From assembly GCA_011390855.1 (NCBI GenBank), contig JAABRN010000033.1, positions 1-6,264 on the forward strand: 6,264 nt of DNA, written 5' to 3'. The DNA is from Hydrogenophaga sp. (GTDB lineage Bacteria > Pseudomonadota > Gammaproteobacteria > Burkholderiales > Burkholderiaceae_C). The translations under genes were made by a program, and so were the position numbers. Positions 1 through 6,199 of this stretch are shown in pieces (the first letter of the stretch is position 1; each line of letters begins with the position of its first letter). The notes under the pieces were generated by a model. That model saw nothing but the letters and a program-made list of their open reading frames with translations, was not told where the DNA came from and searched no databases.

Positions 1-90
1 GAACCATGCACCGCGCAGGCCACCAGGGCTCGCCGCCAGCAAGATGGGGCCCAAAGGAGATGGAATGCAGTGCTTTGCAAGAATGGTCAT
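1..90 (-). CDS. ogt: Methylated-DNA--protein-cysteine methyltransferase (Ogt type), N-terminal 30 codons only
   Basis: This is the start of a minus-strand gene that leaves the window at its left edge, so only 30 codons are visible. The ATG is the complement of 88-90 and the frame is open to base 1. The peptide begins MTILAKHCIPSPLGPILLA and continues to GGLRGAWF. The PLGPILLA...GLRGAWF pattern is the usual N-terminal beta-strand region of Ogt/MGMT proteins, which remove alkyl groups from O6-alkylguanine by transferring them irreversibly to an active-site cysteine. That PCHR cysteine motif lies outside the window and cannot be checked. The start codon overlaps the stop of the upstream Ada-AlkA gene as ATGA (87-90), so translational coupling within an alkylation-repair operon is very likely. 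No strong Shine-Dalgarno sequence precedes it, which fits coupling. Its context, next to an alkylation sensor, supports the assignment more than the short peptide alone. Confidence 0.85.
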   Translation of the reverse strand, partial: MTILAKHCIPSPLGPILLAASPGGLRGAWF

Positions 91-1628
91 GGCATCTGAT
101 CTGTTGTGGTGACGTGAGAGGGTTGGTAGGTGCCGGCCCAGGCACGGATCACCGCGTAGCTGCGCCAGGGTCGCCAGCACTCGGCGAGCTGTTCGGCAGC
201 ACGCCTGGCCCCCTGACTTCGGGGGTTTTCCAGACCCATGGCTTTCAGCAGTGCGATGTCGCCTTCGGGCCATGCGTCTGTCCATCTGAGTGCCCTCATG
301 GCGATGTACTGCGCGGTCCATGGCCCGATACCGGGCAGGCCTTGCAGCGCTTGCACGGTGTCCAGGGCAATGCTTGACGGGTTCAAGTCGACATGGTTTT
401 CAAGCACGGCTTGTGCGAGCGCCTTCAGCGCAATTTGTCTTTGGCGCACGATGCCCAGGCTGCCCAACACGTTCTCGTCCGCCTGTGCCAATGCCAGTGG
501 CGTGGGAAACAGGTGAGTGATTTCGGGGTCTGGCGTGATGATGGGGTCGCCCCACTGCTGAATCACCCGCTCGGTCAAGGTACGGGCAGCGGCGACTGTG
601 ACCTGTTGTCCCAGAACCGCGCGCACGGCCAGCTCAAAGCCGTCAAAGCAGCCAGGCACGCGAAGGCCGCTCCCGGTGGGAAAGTGGCTTTGCAGGACGG
701 CATTGATGGGTGCGGGGTCCGCGTCGAGGTCGAACAAGGTTCGCACACGCCTGATGATGCTGGGCAGCGCCTTCAGAAGGCCGTCGCTGACCTCCAGCAA
801 CAACCCGTGCTTTTCAGGCTCCCATTGCCCGGCGATCCAGCCGACATGCGTGTGCCCGCCCACTGACAGACGAACGGATCGCTTGAAACGGAAGTTGGGC
901 GCTGACTGGAAGCGTTCAACGCCATCCAGCTGGCGATCCTCAAAAAACTTCATCGTGCCGCCGACATCCAGCGGTGGCCGCCAGCCCAGGCGAATCCGCT
1001 CCGTTCCATCGATCGAGCTTGACCCTGTCGCAGGTGCTCTGCGCATCTGCGTCGGGTTGATTCGGTAGTGAGCCGCGAACGCTGCGTTGAACCGGCGCAG
1101 GCTGGCGAAGCCGCTCGCCAGCGCCACATCGCTGATGGGTAGACGCGTATCGGTCAGCAACTGCTTCGCGGCCAGGAGACGGCAGGTTTGCAAGTACTGC
1201 AGGGGAGACACCCCCAGATGTGTTTCAAACACGCGGCGCAGGTGGCGATCGCTCACGCCCAGGCGTGCTGCGACGGTCGCGATCCTGGTTCGCTCTGCCG
1301 TCGGTTCCAGCCAGGTTCCTGGCTCGTCGAGCAACAAAGTCGCCTGATGAGCAAGGATCAGCGTGGCGTCGGTTGTGGTCCAGTGTCTGTGGCGCGGCGC
1401 GAGCTCCGGGCGGCAACGGAGGCAGGGGCGAAAGCCTGCTTTCTCTGCTTGTGCAGCGAGATCAAAGAACAGGCAGTTGTCCACCCTGGGTGTGCGCACA
1501 CGGCAGACGGGCCGACAGTAGATGCCGGTGGACGTGACCCCCACGAAGAAGCCGCCGTCGAATCGTGCATCTTTCGAGCAGAGTGCTCTGTACCGGGCTG
1601 CGTGCTGGCTTGCCGAAGGGGCGTTCAT
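87..1628 (-). CDS. alkA: Ada-AlkA fusion: alkylation-responsive regulator and DNA-3-methyladenine glycosylase II
   Basis: A 513-residue protein with three parts in order. Residues about 9-80 are an Ada N-terminal zinc domain: the four cysteines in GIYCRPVCRVRTP and FRPCLRCRPE fall at 38, 42, 69 and 72, the same numbers as the zinc ligands of E. coli Ada, where Cys38 accepts methyl groups from phosphotriesters. Residues about 85-197 are an AraC-family domain with two helix-turn-helix units (about 117-136 and 166-190). Residues about 210-503 are AlkA-like: an N-terminal beta domain, the HhH motif LQGLPGIGPWTAQY (428-441) and the catalytic aspartate in PEGDIAL (Asp457), which excises alkylated bases such as 3-methyladenine. 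There is no O6-methylguanine transferase domain as in enterobacterial Ada; that activity is probably supplied by the overlapping ogt. The ATG at 1628 is the first possible start, because an in-frame TAA lies three codons upstream. The ribosome site is weak. The inferred role is a self-inducible adaptive-response regulator that is also a repair enzyme. Such fusions are known in several bacterial phyla. Confidence 0.95.
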   Translation of the reverse strand: MNAPSASQHAARYRALCSKDARFDGGFFVGVTSTGIYCRPVCRVRTPRVDNCLFFDLAAQAEKAGFRPCLRCRPELAPRHRHWTTTDATLILAHQATLLLDEPGTWLEPTAERTRIATVAARLGVSDRHLRRVFETHLGVSPLQYLQTCRLLAAKQLLTDTRLPISDVALASGFASLRRFNAAFAAHYRINPTQMRRAPATGSSSIDGTERIRLGWRPPLDVGGTMKFFEDRQLDGVERFQSAPNFRFKRSVRLSVGGHTHVGWIAGQWEPEKHGLLLEVSDGLLKALPSIIRRVRTLFDLDADPAPINAVLQSHFPTGSGLRVPGCFDGFELAVRAVLGQQVTVAAARTLTERVIQQWGDPIITPDPEITHLFPTPLALAQADENVLGSLGIVRQRQIALKALAQAVLENHVDLNPSSIALDTVQALQGLPGIGPWTAQYIAMRALRWTDAWPEGDIALLKAMGLENPRSQGARRAAEQLAECWRPWRSYAVIRAWAGTYQPSHVTTTDQMP

Positions 1629-1713
1629 GTGCCCATGTTACGGGTTCCGGTGCGCGTCGACTCGCCATTTCCGGACACGTGACCGGGCTCCATGGGCGAA
1701 GCTACTGTAAGGC

Positions 1714-1735
1714 GGTCCACCTACAATGGCGGACC
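1714..1735 (+). promoter_or_regulatory. TACAAT -10-like hexamer embedded in a 22-base imperfect palindrome
   Basis: The arm GGTCCACC (1714-1721) and the arm GGCGGACC (1728-1735) pair at seven of eight positions, and the six bases between them are exactly TACAAT (1722-1727), close to the sigma-70 -10 consensus. Transcription from this hexamer would begin near 1734. That would leave the ATG at 1726 untranscribed and give a leader of about 25 bases before the ATG at 1759. The symmetry makes an operator overlapping the promoter plausible. The -35 region is poor, so this remains a candidate. Confidence 0.4.
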
Positions 1736-1745
1736 ATATCGCTTC

Positions 1746-1750
1746 GGGAA
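1746..1750 (+). promoter_or_regulatory. Probable ribosome binding site for algC (start-deciding)
   Basis: GGGAA lies 8 bases before the ATG at 1759, a normal spacing for a modest Shine-Dalgarno site. The earlier in-frame ATG at 1726 sits inside the TACAAT hexamer. The family's conserved N-terminal FKAYDIRG begins a few residues after the 1759 start, so the later ATG is preferred. Confidence 0.5.
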
Positions 1751-1758
1751 ATCAGCAC

Positions 1759-3141
1759 ATGCAAGTTGCACCGTCCATCTTCAAAGCCTACGACATTCGA
1801 GGCATCGTGCCTTCCACGGTGGACGAGTCGGTGGCGCATGCCCTCGGTCTGGCGTTTGGCACCGAGGCCCGGCGTCTTGGAGAGCAAACGGTGGCGGTGG
1901 GGCGAGACGGGCGGCTCAGCGGACCAGACCTTTCTGCCGCGCTCATCAGGGGCCTGGTGGCTGCCGGTATCGACGTCATCGACATCGGCCTGGCCACCAC
2001 GCCCATGCTGTACTTTGCGGCCAGTACCCTGTGCTCCAGCGGTATCCAGGTCACTGGCAGCCACAATCCCAAGGACTACAACGGATTCAAGATGGTGCTG
2101 GCGGGCAGAGCCATCTACGGCGAGGCCATCCAGTCGCTTCGCCGGTGCATCGAAGCCGATGCGGGCCAGCCTGCAGAGGGTGGGAAGGTGCGCCTGATCA
2201 ATGTGGGAGCGGCCTACCGCGACCGTATCGTGGGCGACATCAAGCTTTCTCGCCCGATGAAGATCGTGGTGGATTGCGGCAATGGTGTGGCGGGCGCATC
2301 AGCCCCTGCGCTGTTCCGGGCATTGGGATGCGAGGTGATCGAGCTGTTCAGCGAGGTGGATGGCAACTTCCCGAACCACCACCCGGATCCCAGCAAGCCC
2401 GAAAACTTGCGAGATGTGATGCGTGTGCTTCGCGAAACCGATGCGGAACTCGGCCTGGCTTTTGACGGCGATGGCGACCGGCTTGGCATCGTCACGAAAG
2501 AAGGCAACAACATCTACCCCGACCGCCAGATGATTCTGTTTGCTCAAGACGTGCTCTCGCGCGTGCCGGGTGGCGATATCGTTTTCGACGTGAAGTGCTC
2601 ACAGCGTCTGGCCCCAGCCATTGAAGCGGCTGGTGGTGTGCCCCACATTTACAAGACTGGGCACTCGCTGATCAAGGCACGCATGAAGGAGCTCGACAGC
2701 CCCCTGGGTGGCGAGATGAGTGGCCATATCTTCTTCAAGGAGCGCTGGTTCGGTTTCGATGACGGCACCTATGCTGGCGCCAGGTTGCTCGAAATCCTGA
2801 GCCGCAGTCCAGACGCGAATGCGGTGCTCAATGCGTTGCCGTCCAGTCACAGCACGCCCGAACTCAACGTGCCTTGCGCTGAAGGCGAGCCACATGCCGT
2901 GGTTGAGAAGCTCGTCGCCATGGCGCACTTTGATGCACCGGCCAAGGTGTCCACCATCGACGGCGTTCGCGTGGACTGGCCGGATGGCTTTGGTTTGATA
3001 CGCGCCTCCAACACCACCCCCGTCCTGGTGTTGCGTTTCGAAGGCCACACCCCCGAGGCTTTGCACCGCATTGAATCGGCGATGTTGAGTTTGCTCAAGG
3101 CAGCCAAGCCGGACGCCGTTGTGGGTGCCAGCGCTCATTGA
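1759..3141 (+). CDS. algC: Phosphomannomutase/phosphoglucomutase (AlgC/ManB type)
   Basis: A 460-residue alpha-D-phosphohexomutase that interconverts the 6-phosphate and 1-phosphate of mannose or glucose in the cytoplasm, feeding GDP-mannose and UDP-/dTDP-glucose synthesis for LPS and exopolysaccharide. All four family signatures are visible (numbering from the ATG at 1759): IFKAYDIRG near residue 7 at the N-terminus; the phosphoserine loop TGSHNP with the catalytic serine at 101; the magnesium loop DGDGDR at 236-241; the sugar-binding loop GEMSGH at 318-323; and the phosphate-binding loop RASNTTP at 415-421. These closely track the spacing of Pseudomonas aeruginosa AlgC, about 463 residues. 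The start could be 11 codons earlier at 1726, but that ATG overlaps the promoter-like hexamer and has no better ribosome site. It is the first gene of the plus-strand cluster, and the next gene starts 23 bases after its stop. Whether mannose or glucose is the main substrate cannot be read from the sequence; this family is often dual-specific. Confidence 0.95.
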   Translation: MQVAPSIFKAYDIRGIVPSTVDESVAHALGLAFGTEARRLGEQTVAVGRDGRLSGPDLSAALIRGLVAAGIDVIDIGLATTPMLYFAASTLCSSGIQVTGSHNPKDYNGFKMVLAGRAIYGEAIQSLRRCIEADAGQPAEGGKVRLINVGAAYRDRIVGDIKLSRPMKIVVDCGNGVAGASAPALFRALGCEVIELFSEVDGNFPNHHPDPSKPENLRDVMRVLRETDAELGLAFDGDGDRLGIVTKEGNNIYPDRQMILFAQDVLSRVPGGDIVFDVKCSQRLAPAIEAAGGVPHIYKTGHSLIKARMKELDSPLGGEMSGHIFFKERWFGFDDGTYAGARLLEILSRSPDANAVLNALPSSHSTPELNVPCAEGEPHAVVEKLVAMAHFDAPAKVSTIDGVRVDWPDGFGLIRASNTTPVLVLRFEGHTPEALHRIESAMLSLLKAAKPDAVVGASAH

Positions 3142-3148
3142 GGCGCCG

Positions 3149-3155
3149 AAAGGTG
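3149..3155 (+). promoter_or_regulatory. Ribosome binding site for the first GT2 gene (start-deciding)
   Basis: AAAGGTG lies 9 bases upstream of the ATG at 3165 and supports that start. The alternative TTG at 3138 overlaps the algC stop and would add nine residues (MRRRKVPDP) with no family resemblance. Confidence 0.55.
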
Positions 3156-3164
3156 CCCGATCCA

Positions 3165-4043
3165 ATGCAGAGGCCAGGCGAGGCGGTCAGCGCCCTGACA
3201 GATGTCACGGTGGTGGTGGTCACCCACGAAAGTGCGCATTGCATTGCTGTGCTCCATGGGCTGTTGGCTTCTTGTCCCCACGTGATCGTTTCCGACAACG
3301 CCAGCACCGATGGAACACCGGCACTCGCGCGTCAGCAATGGCCGAATGCCCGGGTGCTTGAGCATGCTCGGAATCTGGGATTTGGTGCTGCCAACAACCG
3401 TGCGCTGGCGTTGGTACAGACGCCATTCGCTTTGCTCCTGAATCCAGACTGTGAGTTTTCGGTCGAGGGCCTTCGGGCATTGTTGATGGTGGCGCGTGAC
3501 ATGGTCGACGCAGCGATGCTTGCTCCGCAATTGGCCAGCCCGACGGGCAAGCTGGAAGTCAACTACCGGTGGCCCAAGACGGTTTGGAACTCGATGGGGC
3601 CACCTGCGACTGGCATGGCATGTGTGGGTTTTGTGTGTGGCGCAGCGATGCTGCTGCGGATGGAGCGTTTTCAGCAGATCGGTTTTTTTGACGAACGCTT
3701 TTTCCTCTATTACGAAGACGATGACCTGTGCCTCCGCCTGTTCCAGGCACGCTTGCCCATGGTGTTGGTGCCCGAGGTCAAGGCCATCCACCGCTCACGA
3801 AGTTCAAGCAAGGGCAGCAGACCCTGGAGGAACGAATATGGCCGCGGCTTCCATCACGCCCAGTCCAAGCTGACCTTCACGGCCAAACACAGGTCGGTGG
3901 GCGAGGCTCTTCGACTGAGGCGCAAGTTGTTGATGACCACTGGTGTTGCATTGCCTGTTCGCATGCTGGCTTTTGTTCCCCGTCTGGTGGCCAGAATGCT
4001 GGGCCGCTGGATGGGCCTGAGGAGTTGGACAAACAATGAATGA
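3165..4043 (+). CDS. Glycosyltransferase family 2 protein (rhamnosyltransferase/WcaA-like)
   Basis: A 292-residue cytoplasmic GT-A fold sugar transferase using a nucleotide sugar. Visible features, numbered from ATG 3165: the opening beta-strand TVVVVTHES (15-23); the nucleotide-binding VSDNASTDGT (42-51); RNLGFGAANNRAL (69-81); the metal-binding acidic segment LLLNPDCEF (90-98, Asp95); and the acceptor-side block GFFDERFFLYYEDDDLCLR (173-191), followed by His209. This order is typical of the GT2 group that includes dTDP-rhamnosyltransferases of O-antigen synthesis; the sugar itself cannot be predicted. The last 45 residues are rich in Arg and hydrophobics (RRKLLMTTGVALPVRMLAF), likely an amphipathic membrane-associating tail. 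It starts 23 bases after algC and overlaps the next gene by 8 bases, so it belongs to the same operon. A T7 run at 3683-3689 encodes the two phenylalanines of GFFDE. The start could instead be the TTG at 3138. Confidence 0.9.
   Translation: MQRPGEAVSALTDVTVVVVTHESAHCIAVLHGLLASCPHVIVSDNASTDGTPALARQQWPNARVLEHARNLGFGAANNRALALVQTPFALLLNPDCEFSVEGLRALLMVARDMVDAAMLAPQLASPTGKLEVNYRWPKTVWNSMGPPATGMACVGFVCGAAMLLRMERFQQIGFFDERFFLYYEDDDLCLRLFQARLPMVLVPEVKAIHRSRSSSKGSRPWRNEYGRGFHHAQSKLTFTAKHRSVGEALRLRRKLLMTTGVALPVRMLAFVPRLVARMLGRWMGLRSWTNNE
4019..4024 (+). promoter_or_regulatory. Ribosome binding site for the second GT2 gene
   Basis: GAGGAG lies inside the end of the preceding gene, 11 bases before the ATG at 4036. 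With the 8-base gene overlap this indicates coupled but independently primed translation. Confidence 0.6.
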
Positions 4044-4830
4044 GTCCCCTGCCAACCGGCTGTGCGTGGGTATCATGACCCTCAACGAGGAGCGCCGCAT
4101 CGCCCGCTGCATCCAGAGCGCCAGCTTCGCCGACCAGATCATCGTGATCGACAGTGGCAGCACAGATGCCACGCGCGACATCGCCTCTCGCATGGGCGCG
4201 GAGGTTCATTCATATCCTGACTGGCAAGGTTTCGCGGCTCAACGCAACCGCATGCTGCCCTTGGTCAGATGCGACTATTTCTTCTTTCTTGATGCCGACG
4301 AGGTGATCACCGACGAATTGCGGCGCGAAATTCAGGAAGCCGTGGCCTCGGGTGAAAACGCCGCCTGGAAGGTGTACTGGGACCAGGTGGCGTTTGGCAA
4401 GTCGCTCAGCCGCATGGCCAAAACCGCAGGCGGCGTCAAGCGTCTATTCCGCACCGACAACATTCTGGAGTTCCAAGGGGTGGTTCATGAATATGCGCGG
4501 CTGAAGAACGAGAAGGTGCCCATGCGTGTGTTCAACGGACGGTTGCTGCACTATTCTCGAGACACTGTCTATGAGAGCCTGCTCAAGCTTGCCCAGTATT
4601 CCCAGCTGGGCGCCCGGCGCAGGGAGCAGGCGGGAAAAAAAGGGGGTGTCATGAGGGGGCTGGGCTCCGCTGTCACCAACTTTGTGCGGTTCTATGTGTT
4701 CAGACGCGGCTTCATGTGTGGTCCTCAGGGCTTTCTCTTTTGCCTGGTGGTGGCGCTGGAGTGCTTTTTTCGCTACGCCATTCTGGAGTACGACCCCCCA
4801 CAGGGGAACAACACAGTGGTCAAGCGGTAG
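4036..4830 (+). CDS. LPS-core-type family 2 glycosyltransferase (WaaE/KdtX-like)
   Basis: A 264-residue cytoplasmic, membrane-associated glycosyltransferase, close in length to WaaE (about 255-260 residues), which adds a hexose to the inner core of LPS. Visible features: MTLNEERRIARCI (14-26); the nucleotide-binding IDSGSTDAT (38-46); the metal-binding FLDADE (84-89); the VHEY block (150-153) with LLHYSRD (170-176); and the C-terminal signature FVRFYVFRRGF..GPQGF (216-233), leading into a hydrophobic stretch (232-250) that probably sits on the inner membrane. In the C-terminal signature the usual acidic residue (RGFLDG or RGFMDG in relatives, from memory) is Cys here (RGFMCG). Seven of ten lysines use AAG, but Lys201-Lys202 are AAA AAA, creating an A7 run preceded by AGGGAG (see the frameshift-signal entry). 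The zero-frame C-terminus matches the family, so the gene is intact. The donor and acceptor sugars are not predictable. Confidence 0.9.
   Translation: MNESPANRLCVGIMTLNEERRIARCIQSASFADQIIVIDSGSTDATRDIASRMGAEVHSYPDWQGFAAQRNRMLPLVRCDYFFFLDADEVITDELRREIQEAVASGENAAWKVYWDQVAFGKSLSRMAKTAGGVKRLFRTDNILEFQGVVHEYARLKNEKVPMRVFNGRLLHYSRDTVYESLLKLAQYSQLGARRREQAGKKGGVMRGLGSAVTNFVRFYVFRRGFMCGPQGFLFCLVVALECFFRYAILEYDPPQGNNTVVKR
4621..4641 (+). promoter_or_regulatory. Candidate programmed -1 frameshift signal (dnaX-like)
   Basis: Within the second glycosyltransferase, AGGGAG (4621-4626) is followed after 8 bases by seven adenines (4635-4641). Read in the gene's own frame the run is GGA AAA AAA, the X_XXY_YYZ phase needed for tandem -1 slippage. 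E. coli dnaX uses AGGGAG a similar distance upstream of an A-rich heptamer. A slip would continue at 4641 in the -1 frame for 102 codons and stop at TGA 4947-4949, giving about 304 residues in place of 264. A downstream stimulatory hairpin is not convincing: only GGTG (4645-4648) with CACC (4674-4677) was found. The signal is visible in the sequence; its use is inferred. Confidence 0.3.
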
Positions 4831-4945
4831 TGTGGCGTTGCCTCGCTGGCGGATGCGGAGCGCCCTTGGAACATACCGGACGCATCGGTAGCCAGCACAT
4901 GGCCGAGCGACCGGCCGCACCAGATATCAAACGGATTTTTGTGAC
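4831..4945 (+). other. 115-base gap between the second glycosyltransferase and waaL-like gene
   Basis: No terminator-like hairpin with a T-tract and no convincing promoter is visible here. The waaL frame is open back to 4892 (after a TAG at 4889-4891) but contains no usable start codon before 4946. One frame carries a 16-codon reading frame (ATG 4899 to TGA 4947-4949) whose stop overlaps the waaL ATG. The same frame is the -1 frame of the upstream gene. The ribosome site before 4946 is weak (CGGA, 10 bases away). Confidence 0.5.
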
Positions 4946-6199
4946 ATGAATTCAGGTTCCCCAGACACGCGCATGCGTGCCTTTTTGACGCTAGCGCCGG
5001 TGTACTGCCTGGTTTTTGTGTATTTTGCGTTTCCGGTATCAGTGGCCTTGGCCAACACGACCCTGGCGTTGACTGTGCTGCTGGCATGCGTGCGCCTGAC
5101 CGATGCGCAAGCCAGGGCGGGCCTGGCCCAGGCGCTTCGCAACCCCGTGGTGCTGCCAGCGATGTGCCTGGTGTTGGTCATTGTCCTGGCCACCCTCTGG
5201 TCGCCAGCCAACTGGGACGAGTTTCGCGACTACTTCCGAAAATATTTCAAGCTGGTTTTACTGCCCGTTTTCCTGTTTCTGCTGGTCGACCGTGAAATGC
5301 GCACCCGGTGCTGGCAGGCGTTTGCTGTCGCGATGCTGTTCACACTCGCATCGACCTGGTTGAACGTGTGGTTCGAGCTGCCTTGGTCGAGTACACAGAA
5401 CAAGGGTTTCGGCGTCGATCACACCGTGTTCAAGGACCACATCTCGCAAGGGATCATGATGGCTTTTTTCACTTGCTGTTCGCTGTTCTGGGCCCTGAAA
5501 TCGAACTCGAATACGGGCCGCGTGCTTTGGAGCGGTGTGGCGGTTTTGGCCGCACTCAGCGTGCTCTTTCTTTCAGTCGGCCGAACTGGCTACTTGAGTC
5601 TGGTGCTGTCCGTGGTCGTGTTCGCAGTCGTTGCTCTCGCTTCTCGACCCCGCACGCTGGGGGCTGTGCTGGGTGCCGGCGTGCTGGTTCTGGTGGTGGT
5701 CTTCATCTTTTCGAGCCAGTTTCAGCAACGCACGCTGCAGGCATGGGAAGAGGCAAGAAGCAGCAGCCCTTCGAATGTCACCTCCGTGGGTGCGCGTGTG
5801 CAGGTGTGGCACTTCTCGGTGCAGCAGATTCGTGAGCGTCCATTGCTGGGCGCAGGAACCGGGTCGTTTCCTGTGCTGGCCGCTGCGCATTTCGAGAGCC
5901 CTGAAATGTGCGCCACGATTTGCCCGCACCCACACAACCAGTTCCTGTTTTTTCTGTTTGAACTGGGTTCGCTGGGTTTGCTGGCTTTCGCCTGGTTTTT
6001 GTGGGCGATTGTCCGGCAATCGTTCCGGCATCCGCTTGCGCACCGGGCGTTGATGTTGTCTTTTATGGCAGTGATGCTGGTGTCCAACATGACACACAGT
6101 TCTTTCTGGCTATCGACAGAAAGCCACTTCTTCATTCTCTTCACGGCCCTGCTGATGGCGTCGGCCTCGAACCCGGCGAAACGTGAGCCAGGGACCTGA
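4946..6199 (+). CDS. waaL: O-antigen ligase / Wzy_C-family polytopic membrane protein
   Basis: A 417-residue inner-membrane protein, almost the length of E. coli WaaL (about 419). Hydrophobic segments are visible at about 13-30, 33-50, 69-86, 101-116, 124-141, 166-183, 194-210, 214-232, 237-256, 333-356, 367-382 and 392-406. A large loop between about 257 and 330 carries the conserved family elements RVQVW (284-288), RERPLLGAGTGSF (296-308) and PHPHNQFL (327-334). His330 is the expected essential histidine, and VGRTGYL (211-217) supplies a conserved arginine. WaaL transfers O-antigen from undecaprenyl diphosphate to lipid A-core on the periplasmic face. The same fold is used by Wzy polymerases and protein O-oligosaccharyltransferases, and sequence alone does not separate them with certainty; length and the neighbouring LPS-core-type transferase favour ligase. 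The ATG at 4946 has a weak ribosome site; ATG at 4973 is an alternative, nine codons later and still before the first membrane segment. Confidence 0.87.
   Translation: MNSGSPDTRMRAFLTLAPVYCLVFVYFAFPVSVALANTTLALTVLLACVRLTDAQARAGLAQALRNPVVLPAMCLVLVIVLATLWSPANWDEFRDYFRKYFKLVLLPVFLFLLVDREMRTRCWQAFAVAMLFTLASTWLNVWFELPWSSTQNKGFGVDHTVFKDHISQGIMMAFFTCCSLFWALKSNSNTGRVLWSGVAVLAALSVLFLSVGRTGYLSLVLSVVVFAVVALASRPRTLGAVLGAGVLVLVVVFIFSSQFQQRTLQAWEEARSSSPSNVTSVGARVQVWHFSVQQIRERPLLGAGTGSFPVLAAAHFESPEMCATICPHPHNQFLFFLFELGSLGLLAFAWFLWAIVRQSFRHPLAHRALMLSFMAVMLVSNMTHSSFWLSTESHFFILFTALLMASASNPAKREPGT

Larger units (their letters stand above)
1629..1758. promoter_or_regulatory. Divergent intergenic region between the repair operon and the polysaccharide operon
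   Basis: These 130 bases must carry the promoters for both the minus-strand Ada-AlkA/ogt operon and the plus-strand algC operon. On the plus strand the clearest element is TACAAT at 1722-1727, inside an inverted repeat. No TTGACA-like -35 is visible 16-18 bases upstream of it. On the minus strand TACAGT (complement of 1704-1709) could serve as a -10 for the repair operon, but it also lacks a good -35. That would be expected if an activator recruits polymerase. I did not recognise an E. coli-type Ada box. Confidence 0.5.

Noticed and set aside
393..866. Plus-strand open frames opposite the Ada-AlkA gene
   Set aside because: They are mirror frames of a clear minus-strand protein with intact AlkA and Ada motifs; no motif is seen in them.
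1726..1758. Extended N-terminus for the phosphomannomutase starting at ATG 1726
   Set aside because: That ATG overlaps the TACAAT hexamer, has no good ribosome site, and adds 11 residues unlike the family N-terminus.
2599..3165. Minus-strand open frame of 188 codons opposite algC
   Set aside because: The plus strand holds all conserved mutase loops; the antisense translation has no recognisable domain.
3135..3791. Long minus-strand open frame opposite the first GT2 gene (218 codons)
   Set aside because: Its translation is rich in His, Gln and Arg with no recognisable motif; the plus-strand GT2 motifs explain the region. Long antisense frames are expected at this GC content.
4036..4830. Possibility that the A7G5 run reflects a sequencing error or disrupted gene
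   Set aside because: The zero frame on both sides of the run matches the WaaE-like family to its C-terminal signature and expected length, so the frame as given is right.
4849..4865. Hairpin GGCG...CGCC after the second glycosyltransferase as a terminator
   Set aside because: Only four base pairs and no T-tract follow it.
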